Source: JAWWBN01 sp033720955 (GTDB lineage Bacteria > Acidobacteriota > Thermoanaerobaculia > Multivoradales > JAHEKO01). Taken from it: a stretch of DNA of 13,477 bases. Numbering within the stretch: the first letter of the stretch is position 1; each line of letters begins with the position of its first letter. The translations under genes and the position numbers were made by a program. Shown here piece after piece: positions 6,080 through 12,306 of this stretch. The stretch lies in NCBI GenBank assembly GCA_033720955.1, contig JAWWBN010000091.1:1-13477 (forward strand), written 5' to 3'. The notes under the pieces are model-generated. The model worked only from the letters and a program-made list of their open reading frames with translations, was not told where the DNA came from and did not search any database.

Positions 6080-7323
6080 CGGGCGGCCTCCGCGAGGCCC
6101 CGGCGCAGGGTGTCGAGCGCCCACTGGCACGCCAGGATGCGGACCCGCTGCCGGTCGCCCGGGAGCTGCAGCCGCCGGTGGCGCACGTCGTCGTCGCCGG
6201 GACCGGCCACCGCGAGGTGCACCGTGCCCACCGGCTTCTCCTCGCTCCCGCCGCCGGGACCGGCGATGCCGCTGATGGCCACCGCCCAGCCGGCGGCGAA
6301 TCGCCGGCGGGCCCCGGTGGCCATCGCCCGCACCACCTCCTCGCTGACCGCGCCGAAGCGCTCCAGAGCCGACGTCTCGACGCCCAGCAGGGAGGTCTTG
6401 AGCCGGTTCGAGTAGGTCACCGCTCCGCCCACGAACCAGCCGCTGCTCCCCGGCTGACGGGTGATCCGCTCCGCCAGCATGCCCCCGGTGCACGACTCGG
6501 CGGTGGCGAGGGTGGCGCCCGCGGCGGAGAGCATCTCGCCCACGACCCCCTCCAGGGTGTCCGCCGGCCGGTCGCCGTAGACCGCATCCCCCACCAGCGA
6601 GCGCAGGAGCTGGACCCGCTCCTCGAGCTCGGCATCCCGGCGGTCGTGCTCGCCGCCGCGGGTCACCGCCAGGGTGATGTCGCCGGCCGAGGCCAGAATG
6701 GTCACGTCGCGGCTGCCGAAGCGCTCGTAGTACGGCGCCAGCATCTCCTCGACCGCCGACTCGGCCGTGCAGGCGACCTTCAGCACCCGGGTGTCCACGC
6801 GGGTGGTCGAGCGCGCGGCGAGCCAGGGCGAGATCGCCTCCTCCGCCATCGCCTCGAGCTCGCGCGGCACTCCCGGCAGGAGGAAGACCACCCCCCGCTC
6901 GTCCTCCACCCGCTGACCGGGGGCGGTGCCGTGCGGGTTGGGGATGACCTCGGCGCCGGCCACGAGATCGGCCTGGCGGCGGTTGGCCTCCGGCATGCGG
7001 TAGCCGAAGCTGGCGAAGCGCCGCTCCAGCTCCCTCTCGAGCTCCGCGCGGCGCTCCAGCCGGCGCCCCAGCGCCGCCGCCACGCCCTCCCGGGTCACGT
7101 CGTCCGCCGTCGGGCCGAGGCCGCCGCTGACCAGCAGGATCGGGAAGCGGTCCAGCGCGGCGCCCACCTCGAGAGCGATCTCCTCCCTGTCGTCCCCCAC
7201 CACCGCCTTGCGGCCCACCTCGACGCCGTAGCGGCGCAGGAGCCGGGTCAGGTGCAGGCTGTTGGTGTCGAGACGCTCGGGCCCGAGAAGCTCCGAGCCC
7301 ACGGCCAGAATGGCGGCTCGCAT
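6076..7323 (-). CDS. cinA: CinA-like protein: MoCF-like N-terminal domain plus nicotinamide-nucleotide amidase (PncC) domain
   Basis: The 415-residue protein has the two-domain CinA layout. The N-terminal MoaB/MogA-like (COG1058) domain carries ILAVGSELL (5-13), DTNS (19-22) and VSGGLGPTADD (65-75) followed by TREGVA; in characterised relatives it acts as an ADP-ribose pyrophosphatase. A middle region contains FLLPGVPRELEAM (148-159). The C-terminal CinA/PncC domain carries TAESCTGG (274-281), GWFVGGAVTYSNRLK (295-309) and SGIAGPGGG (351-359), and in relatives deamidates NMN to NaMN in pyridine-nucleotide salvage. The ATG at 7323-7321 gives the normal length; the frame is open to 8223, but that part overlaps the propeller gene and is non-protein-like. 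It is the first gene of a five-gene minus-strand unit. A promoter-like sequence (TTGTTC, 18 nt, TATCAT) sits directly upstream with only 7 nt between the -10 and the ATG. Confidence 0.95.
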   Translation of the reverse strand: MRAAILAVGSELLGPERLDTNSLHLTRLLRRYGVEVGRKAVVGDDREEIALEVGAALDRFPILLVSGGLGPTADDVTREGVAAALGRRLERRAELERELERRFASFGYRMPEANRRQADLVAGAEVIPNPHGTAPGQRVEDERGVVFLLPGVPRELEAMAEEAISPWLAARSTTRVDTRVLKVACTAESAVEEMLAPYYERFGSRDVTILASAGDITLAVTRGGEHDRRDAELEERVQLLRSLVGDAVYGDRPADTLEGVVGEMLSAAGATLATAESCTGGMLAERITRQPGSSGWFVGGAVTYSNRLKTSLLGVETSALERFGAVSEEVVRAMATGARRRFAAGWAVAISGIAGPGGGSEEKPVGTVHLAVAGPGDDDVRHRRLQLPGDRQRVRILACQWALDTLRRGLAEAAR

Positions 7324-7330
7324 TCCCGTG

Positions 7331-7360
7331 ATGATACGAGCCCCGCGGGCCGCCGAACAA
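7331..7360 (-). promoter_or_regulatory. Candidate sigma70-type promoter of cinA operon (leaderless geometry)
   Basis: On the minus strand TTGTTC (7360-7355) is followed after 18 nt by TATCAT (7336-7331). Only 7 nt separate the -10 from the cinA ATG, so transcription would begin at or within a base or two of the start codon. An ACGGGA just before the ATG is a weak Shine-Dalgarno-like match, which would be untranscribed or unused in a leaderless message. The prediction is from sequence only. Confidence 0.5.
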
Positions 7361-7394
7361 CCGCGTGGCAGGACCGCAGGCGGGTCCCCGGAGG

Positions 7395-7424
7395 TTGTCT
7401 GACCGCTCCGTTTTTGTCTACCAT
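7395..7424 (+). promoter_or_regulatory. Candidate sigma70-type promoter of the secreted-protein pair (leaderless geometry)
   Basis: TTGTCT (7395-7400) is followed after 18 nt by TACCAT (7419-7424). The GTG start of the propeller protein at 7432 is 7 nt further on, so the predicted transcription start coincides with the start codon. There is no Shine-Dalgarno sequence between the -10 and the GTG. It is divergent from, and arranged like, the cinA promoter 34 nt away. Confidence 0.5.
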
Positions 7425-7431
7425 CCCGCCT

Positions 7432-8457
7432 GTGCGAGGGAGAGCTGCATCCATCCTGTTCCTGATCGGGGCGCTGACGCTCGCCGTGGACGCGGGCGCC
7501 GCCGACCCCTTTACCCTTCAGCCCGTCGAAGGAGACCGCGGCCTGGCGGTCTGGGGCGACGGGGCGACCGTGTGGGCCGTCACCGGGGACGGCTCGGCCC
7601 GCCGCCTGCCCCTGGGTCGCGGCGAGCAGCCCACCGCGGTCGCCGAGACCGCCGACGGCTGGGTGACCGCCGGCCTGCGGCGGCGGCCGGACCGCCGCGA
7701 GCTCTTCCTGATGGAGGAGCGGAACGGGGAGATACGGCGTCTGGCGCCGCCTCGCGGCGCTGCGATGCTGCGGCTGCGGCCGGTGCCGCTGGTGGACGGC
7801 GGCGAGCTGGCGGGCCTGGCCTGGCTGGAGGGCGACTCGCTCTCCACCCTGGAGGTGCGGGCAGCGGCTCTCGAGGACGGTCGCTGGAGCGCCCCGGTCA
7901 CCGTGTCGCCCGCCGGGCGCGGCAGCCAGACCGGGCTGGTGGGCGCGGTTCTCGCCGACGGCGCCTGGCTCCTGGCCTGGGCGGCCTTCGACGGCAACGA
8001 CGACGAGATCCTCTTCGCCGAGCGTCGAGGGGGGAGCTGGTCCAGCCCGCGCAGGGTCCACCCGGGCAACCGGGTGCCCGACGTCACGCCCGCCCTGCTG
8101 CCGACGGCGGCCGGCGCCCGGCTGGTCTGGGCCCACCGCGACGACGAGGAGGGCTACCGCCTGACGCTCTCCACCTTCGACGGCAACCGCTGGTCGGCGC
8201 CGGCGGTGGTCGGCGGCCCCCACACCCTCTACCCCGCCTTCACCCGTCTGGGCGGCCGCGACTTCCTGCTGGCGCGCAGCGCCGCCCCGCGGGGCTGGCG
8301 GCTGCTCGAGGTGGGGGCCGACGCCCGGGTGACGCGGAGCGCCCTCACCACCGAGGCCTCCTCCGTCCGCCCGACCGTCGAGACGGTGGGCGACGACGTC
8401 CTCCTGCGCTGGCCGGGCGAGCCGGGCGGCCGCGCCGTGAGCTGGAGGCGGCCATGA
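7432..8457 (+). CDS. Predicted secreted beta-propeller-like protein with sialidase-type W-S-x-P repeats, function unknown
   Basis: The 341-residue protein starts with a convincing Sec signal peptide: a basic RGR, the hydrophobic core ASILFLIGALTLAV, and AGAA before DPF (cleavage near residue 24). The mature part contains a regular repeat: a strand with an early Trp (W131, W183, W233), an acidic turn, a second strand, then (R/S)WS(A/S)P. The repeat tryptophans W152, W203 and W254 are exactly 51 residues apart. This pattern resembles the blades of BNR/sialidase-like beta-propellers. I see no canonical SxDxGxxW Asp-box and no sialidase arginine triad, so catalysis is not supported and a binding or scaffold role is as likely. 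The GTG start is chosen for the signal peptide and because a -10-like box lies 7 nt upstream. The frame is open far upstream, but that part runs through cinA. It overlaps the SGNH hydrolase gene by ATGA, so the two are probably made together. Confidence 0.7.
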   Translation: MRGRAASILFLIGALTLAVDAGAADPFTLQPVEGDRGLAVWGDGATVWAVTGDGSARRLPLGRGEQPTAVAETADGWVTAGLRRRPDRRELFLMEERNGEIRRLAPPRGAAMLRLRPVPLVDGGELAGLAWLEGDSLSTLEVRAAALEDGRWSAPVTVSPAGRGSQTGLVGAVLADGAWLLAWAAFDGNDDEILFAERRGGSWSSPRRVHPGNRVPDVTPALLPTAAGARLVWAHRDDEEGYRLTLSTFDGNRWSAPAVVGGPHTLYPAFTRLGGRDFLLARSAAPRGWRLLEVGADARVTRSALTTEASSVRPTVETVGDDVLLRWPGEPGGRAVSWRRP

Positions 8458-9623
8458 GGAGCCGGGCGGCCTGGCTCTTCGCGGCGGCGCTCCTGGCCTC
8501 GCCCCTCTCGGCGACCGAGCAGTGGGTGGCGATCGGGGACAGCATCACCGCCGGCATCGGTGACGACACGCCGGTGCCCTCCGGCTACCCGATGCGGCTG
8601 GAGAAGATGCTCAAGAGCGCCGGCCGCGACGTCGTCGTGACCAACCTGGGGGTCCCGGGGGAGACCAGCGGCGAGGGGCTGGCGCGGGTCAACGCCGCGC
8701 TCGCCGGAGCGCCGGACGGCCTGTTGATCCAGTACGGCGCCAACGACATCCCCCTCATCGAGGCCGGTCTCATCTCCCCCGAGACCCTCCTCGACAACAT
8801 CGATCGGATCGCTCGAACGGCCTCGGCCCGGGGCACCGTGCCGGTGCTGGCCACTCTGCTGCCACGCAACACCCGGATCGGCGCCGACCCCGACAACCTG
8901 ATCTCGATCCACCTGGTCTTCGACCTGCGCGACCTCGCCGTGATGACCAACCGGCGGCTGGTGGACATCTGGGAGGGGTTCGACATCGCCAACGACCCCG
9001 ACTCCTTCGACACCCTCTACGCGGGGATTCCCCGGGATCCGGTCGGGCATCCCAACGCCGAAGGGTACGACCGCATCGCCGAGCTCTACCGCGACGTGAT
9101 CCTCGGGCTCGACACGGTCAAGCCCGTGCCGGGCCCCTTCTCGCCCTCCTTCGGCACAACCGCGGTGCCCCGCGGACAGCTCTTCGTCGCCTCCGTCATC
9201 GAGCCGCCGGGCGCCTCGGGCGTCGAGCTCCGGGAGGCCTGGCTGCTGCTCAACGGAAAGCCGGTGGCGGAGCCCGACGAGAGCTTCAGCAACCGCCGCC
9301 GGGTGGTCTTCTTCTTCCGCAAGACCAAGGCGGTGGGCTGCCGCGCCGAGCTGGGGGTGCGGGCCTTCGACCGCGCCGAGCCGCCGAACGAGATTCGCCG
9401 CACCCTGCGGATCTTCGACGTCAAGGACCGGCGGGTCTTCGTGGGCGACGTCGACTACGACTGCCGGGTGGACGGCTACGACCTGACGCAGTTGGCGCGC
9501 GCCTTCGGCGCCGAGCGCGGCGACCCCCGCTACCAGCTCCGCTACGACTTCGACCGCAACGGCCGCATCGAGAAGAAGGACCGGGACACGCTCCTGGCCA
9601 ACTTCGGCAAAGAGTCGGACTAG
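8454..9623 (+). CDS. Secreted SGNH/GDSL-family hydrolase with C-terminal dockerin-like EF-hand pair
   Basis: The 389-residue protein has a signal peptide (MRSRAAWLFAAALLASPLSA, cleavage about 20/21) and an SGNH hydrolase domain (about 22-220). Block I is IGDSITAGIG with the nucleophile S30, block II is NLGVPGETS with G66, block III is GAND with N97, and block V is DPVGHPN with D195 and H199, so the catalytic set is complete. Such enzymes are esterases, lipases or carbohydrate deacetylases. Residues about 226-325 look like a beta-sandwich spacer. The last 60 residues hold two calcium-loop motifs, D332-x-D-x-D-x-x-x-D-x-x-D343 and D365-x-D-x-N-G-x-I-x-x-x-D376, each followed by a helix ending in Phe-Gly (ARAFG, LANFG), as in type I dockerins. 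No cohesin is in the window. The ATG overlaps the propeller stop (ATGA), and the gene ends 4 nt from the deoA stop on the opposite strand. Substrate unknown. Confidence 0.88.
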   Translation: MRSRAAWLFAAALLASPLSATEQWVAIGDSITAGIGDDTPVPSGYPMRLEKMLKSAGRDVVVTNLGVPGETSGEGLARVNAALAGAPDGLLIQYGANDIPLIEAGLISPETLLDNIDRIARTASARGTVPVLATLLPRNTRIGADPDNLISIHLVFDLRDLAVMTNRRLVDIWEGFDIANDPDSFDTLYAGIPRDPVGHPNAEGYDRIAELYRDVILGLDTVKPVPGPFSPSFGTTAVPRGQLFVASVIEPPGASGVELREAWLLLNGKPVAEPDESFSNRRRVVFFFRKTKAVGCRAELGVRAFDRAEPPNEIRRTLRIFDVKDRRVFVGDVDYDCRVDGYDLTQLARAFGAERGDPRYQLRYDFDRNGRIEKKDRDTLLANFGKESD

Positions 9624-9627
9624 GGCG

Positions 9628-10920
9628 TCAGCCGGAGATCCGCGCCCGCACCAGGGGCGGCGCCTCGCACGGCTCGGCGGCCAGGTGGAAGCAGCTCCGG
9701 AACTCGGCGGCGATCCTCTCGTCGGGTCGCCGGAGGTAGAGACGTGCCAGCTCGTCGCCGGGCGCCAGCCGGTCCCCCAGCCGCGCCCGCACCCGGATCG
9801 AGACCGCCGGGTCGATCTCTCCGCCCGGGCGGGTGCGGCCGCCCCCCGCCTCGGCCAGCAGCAGGCCCAGCCTCCGGGTCTCGACGCGGTGGAGGCTGCC
9901 CGCCGCGGGAGCGGTGGCGACCGCCTCCACCGGGGCCAGCTCCCGGCTGGCCCGCGGCAGCCTGCGCAGATCGCCGCCCTGGGCCTCGACCCAGCGGTCG
10001 AACAGCTCCCGCGCCGCGCCGCTCGAGACCGCCCGCTCCAGGTCGTCGCGATGGACCGTCCCGCCGGTCAGACGCGCCACCTCCTCGCAGAGAGCCAGGA
10101 CCACCTCCATGAGCCGCGGCTCGCCCCGGCCCTCCAGGCAGTCGAGGGTCTCGCGCACCTCGGCGGCGTGCCCCACCCACTCGCCCAGCGGCTGGCTCAT
10201 GTCGGTGATCAGGGCGGAGGCGCGCTGCCCCAGGGGCTCGCTGATCTCGACCAGGCTCCGGGCGAGGGTCTCGGCCTCGGCCGGGTCGGAGAGAAAGGCC
10301 CCCTCGCCGGTCTTGACGTCGTACGCGACCGCCGCCGCGCCACTCGCCAGCTTCTTCGACAGGATGCTGGCGGTGATCAGCGGGATCGACTCCACCGTCG
10401 CCGTCTGGTCGCGCAGAGCGTAGAGGCGGCGGTCCGCCGGCGCGATGCTGCCGGTGGCGATCCCCACCGCCATCCCCACCGACCCCAGCAGCCGCACGCA
10501 GTCGTCGCGGTCCAGACCCAGGTCGAGCCCCGGGATCGTCTCGAGCTTGTCGGCGGTGCCCCCGGTGTGCCCCAGGCCGCGCCCGGTCAGCATCACCACC
10601 GGCTGGCCGCACGCCGCCAGCAGCGGGGAGAGGATCAGCGAGACCTTGTCCCCCACCCCGCCCGTGGAGTGCTTGTCGCCCACCCGCGGCACGTCGCGCG
10701 CCAGCTCCCACCGGTCGCCCGAATCGAGCATCGCCAGGGTGAGGGCGCGCGTCTCGGAGGGGTCCAGCCCGCGGATGGCGGCGGCCATCAGGAAGGCGGC
10801 GAGCTGCCCCTCGCTCCAGCCGCCGTCCACGGCGCCGCGAACCACGTCGCCGATCTCCTCGGCGGTCAGGGAGCGCCCGCGGCGCTTGCGATGGAGGATC
10901 CGGTAGGGGCTGTCGGCCAT
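9628..10920 (-). CDS. deoA: Thymidine / pyrimidine-nucleoside phosphorylase
   Basis: This enzyme phosphorolyses thymidine (or pyrimidine nucleosides) to the base and (deoxy)ribose-1-phosphate in nucleoside salvage. The 430-residue protein has the alpha-helical N-terminal domain and the family signature TGRGLGHTGGTADKLETIPG (112-131). Phosphate- and base-binding residues are visible: GDKHSTGGVGDK (81-92, with K83, H84, S85 and T86) and YALRDQTATVESIPLITASILSKK (167-190), giving R170, S185 and K189. These correspond to R171, S186 and K190 of E. coli thymidine phosphorylase with a one-residue offset. The C-terminal alpha/beta domain is complete. The distinction between deoA and broader-specificity pdp is not settled by sequence inspection. 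The ATG at 10920 has no clear Shine-Dalgarno sequence and lies 23 nt after the TPR-protein stop. It converges on the SGNH gene with 4 nt between the stop codons. Confidence 0.94.
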   Translation of the reverse strand: MADSPYRILHRKRRGRSLTAEEIGDVVRGAVDGGWSEGQLAAFLMAAAIRGLDPSETRALTLAMLDSGDRWELARDVPRVGDKHSTGGVGDKVSLILSPLLAACGQPVVMLTGRGLGHTGGTADKLETIPGLDLGLDRDDCVRLLGSVGMAVGIATGSIAPADRRLYALRDQTATVESIPLITASILSKKLASGAAAVAYDVKTGEGAFLSDPAEAETLARSLVEISEPLGQRASALITDMSQPLGEWVGHAAEVRETLDCLEGRGEPRLMEVVLALCEEVARLTGGTVHRDDLERAVSSGAARELFDRWVEAQGGDLRRLPRASRELAPVEAVATAPAAGSLHRVETRRLGLLLAEAGGGRTRPGGEIDPAVSIRVRARLGDRLAPGDELARLYLRRPDERIAAEFRSCFHLAAEPCEAPPLVRARISG

Positions 10921-10943
10921 GGGCCCGCGTCGCGGCGCCGGAC

Positions 10944-11621
10944 TCAGCCGGACAGGGCGGCGCCGAGCCTCTCGGCCCGCCGCTCGGCCTCCGCCGCCAG
11001 CGGCGACGCCGCGTGCTCGTCGGCGACGCGCTCGTAGGCGTCGCGCGCCGCGTCGGCCCGCCCCAGGCTCTCGAGCGTCACCGCCAGTTGGTAGAGCGCC
11101 ACGGGCTGCGGCAGCGGAGCCTCCTCGTCGTCGACCATCGCCTCGAGCTCCGCCGCCACCTCCTCGCCGCGACCCAGGGCCCGGTCGACGGCCATCCGGT
11201 TCACCCGCACCTGGACCGCGAGAAGGTTGTCGCCCTGGGCGTCGAGAAACTCCTGCCAGAGGGCGCGCGCGCCCTCCAGGTCGCCCTCCCCCGCGGCCAG
11301 GTCGGCCAGGTAGACGGCGGCCAGGTCGGCGGCGTCGGTGCCGGCGTAGCGCTTCCGCACCTCCTCCAGACGCGCCCGGACGACCCCGGCCTCCGCCGAG
11401 CCCTCCAGCAGCTCGACCGCCTCGGCCAGCGCCTCGCTCGAGCGCTCGGCGCGGGCGGCCCGCACCTGGATCCAGATCAGCGCGCCGATCGCCACCACCA
11501 CCAGCGCCACCCCTCCGATCAGCAGGCTGCGGCCGTGGCGGCTCAGGAAGCCCACGAAGCCGCCCAACGTCTCCAGGACCTCGTCCCGCTTGATCTCCTT
11601 GCGCGTCAGTCTCGAGCTCAT
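10944..11621 (-). CDS. Membrane-anchored tetratricopeptide-repeat protein, YfgM-like architecture
   Basis: The 225-residue protein has a charged cytosolic N-terminus (MSSRLTRKEIKRDE...), one transmembrane helix (about 32-51, SLLIGGVALVVVAIGALIWI) and an Ala/Glu-rich helical C-terminal domain. The best TPR unit is about 173-206 (PVALYQLAVTLESLGRADAARDAYERVADEHAAS), and a second helix pair is about 101-134 (AAVYLADLAAGEGDLEGARALWQEF). This N-in, single-helix, extracytoplasmic-TPR layout matches YfgM/TPR_21-type proteins, which in E. coli associate with the SecYEG translocon and PpiD. The match is architectural, and orthology is inference. The start ATG lies 30 nt after the tRNA-Arg 3' end on the same strand. 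The nearest GGAGGG is 13 nt upstream, a long spacing. The gene may be read from the tRNA promoter, and deoA follows after 23 nt. Confidence 0.75.
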   Translation of the reverse strand: MSSRLTRKEIKRDEVLETLGGFVGFLSRHGRSLLIGGVALVVVAIGALIWIQVRAARAERSSEALAEAVELLEGSAEAGVVRARLEEVRKRYAGTDAADLAAVYLADLAAGEGDLEGARALWQEFLDAQGDNLLAVQVRVNRMAVDRALGRGEEVAAELEAMVDDEEAPLPQPVALYQLAVTLESLGRADAARDAYERVADEHAASPLAAEAERRAERLGAALSG

Positions 11622-11651
11622 CTGCGATCGAATCCCTCCGGAAGTGGTGAT

Positions 11652-11728
11652 TGGTGCGGCTGGGAGGACTCGAACCCCCGACCTAGAGCTTAGGAAGCTC
11701 CCGCTCTATCCAACTGAGCTACAGCCGC
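11652..11728 (-). tRNA. tRNA-Arg (anticodon CCT), CCA encoded
   Basis: The minus strand folds into a full cloverleaf. The acceptor stem is GCGGCTG (11728-11722) pairing with CAGCCGC. The D arm has stem GCTC/GAGC with AGTTGGATA. The anticodon stem GGAGC/GCTCT encloses the loop TTCCTAA, so the anticodon is CCT, reading AGG (Arg). The T arm is GGGGG-TTCGAGT-CCTCC. Discriminator A is followed by genomically encoded CCA (11654-11652). It is 77 nt including CCA, with no intron and no partial duplicate nearby. Confidence 0.97.
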
Positions 11729-11741
11729 CCGCCGGGCGCGG

Positions 11742-11770
11742 ATTATACGCCCGTCGCGCGGCCGGGTCGG
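11742..11770 (-). promoter_or_regulatory. Candidate promoter of tRNA-Arg
   Basis: A perfect TATAAT (11747-11742, minus strand) stands out in the GC-rich surroundings between the apt stop and the tRNA. A weak -35-like CCGACC (11770-11765; 3 of 6 matches) lies 17 nt upstream. The predicted transcription start is near 11735, about 7 nt before the mature tRNA 5' end. The TPR gene may share this promoter. Confidence 0.6.
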
Positions 11771-11771
11771 C

Positions 11772-12287
11772 TCAGTAGCGGATCAGCGACTCCACCGGGT
11801 AGTCGCCGAGCTGCTTGCGGCCCTCCAGGAACGTCAGCTCGATGATGAAGCCCAGGCCCACCACCTGGCCGCCCACCGCCTCCACGAGCTGGGTGGTGGC
11901 GGACGCCGTGCCCCCCGTGGCCAGCAGATCGTCCACGACCAGGACCCGCTCGCCCGGCTCGACGCCGTCCTGGTGCATCTCCACCCGGTCGGCGCCGTAT
12001 TCGAGGTCGTACGACTGCCCCACCGACTCCCACGGCAGCTTGCCCGGCTTGCGCACCGGCACGAAGCCGGCGTTGAGGTTGTAGGCCAGGATGGGTCCGA
12101 AGAGGAAGCCGCGCGACTCGATCCCGACCACCTTGTCGACGTGCTTCTCGTCGAAGAGCCAGACGAAGCGGTCCACGGTGACCCGCAGGGCGTGGGCGTG
12201 CTGCAGCAGGGTCGTGATGTCGTAGAAGACGATCCCCGGCTTCGGGAAATCGGGCACTTCGCGGATGTACTGCTTCAGGTCTTCCAT
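11772..12287 (-). CDS. apt: Adenine phosphoribosyltransferase
   Basis: Apt salvages adenine by condensing it with PRPP to AMP in the cytoplasm. The 171-residue protein is of standard length and begins with the typical IREVPDFPKPGIVFYDITTLL (8-28). It carries VVGIESRGFLFG (53-64), the KPGKLP loop (80-85) and the PRPP-binding signature VLVVDDLLATGGT (115-127) with the paired aspartates D119 and D120. The protein is complete to its terminal ESLIRY. The ATG is preceded by a good Shine-Dalgarno sequence (GGGAGGGGA) in the 19-nt gap after the VTT-acylphosphatase gene, so it is probably in that operon. A tRNA-Arg gene follows on the same strand. Confidence 0.97.
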   Translation of the reverse strand: MEDLKQYIREVPDFPKPGIVFYDITTLLQHAHALRVTVDRFVWLFDEKHVDKVVGIESRGFLFGPILAYNLNAGFVPVRKPGKLPWESVGQSYDLEYGADRVEMHQDGVEPGERVLVVDDLLATGGTASATTQLVEAVGGQVVGLGFIIELTFLEGRKQLGDYPVESLIRY

Positions 12288-12306
12288 GCGTCCCCTCCCA
12301 GGGTCT

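Noticed and set aside
6080..7360. Upstream extension of thpR in the same frame across cinA.
   Set aside because: The extension is a non-protein-like frame over cinA; MRLFVAIVPP is the usual N-terminus of the family.
7365..8453. Large upstream extension of the SGNH hydrolase frame, which would make a 752-residue protein.
   Set aside because: It runs out of frame through the propeller gene, and the real SGNH protein begins with a clear signal peptide at 8454.
9631..10711. 363-codon alternative minus-strand frame within deoA.
   Set aside because: The deoA frame carries the complete thymidine phosphorylase signatures; this frame is Gly/Arg-rich without motifs.
10919..11593. 224-codon plus-strand frame opposite the TPR protein.
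   Set aside because: Almost entirely Pro/Arg/Ala, a typical shadow frame in GC-rich DNA.
11652..11728. tRNA-Arg as an attachment site of an integrated element.
   Set aside because: Both sides hold housekeeping genes in one operon-like run, with no integrase, no direct repeat of the tRNA 3' end and no compositional change.
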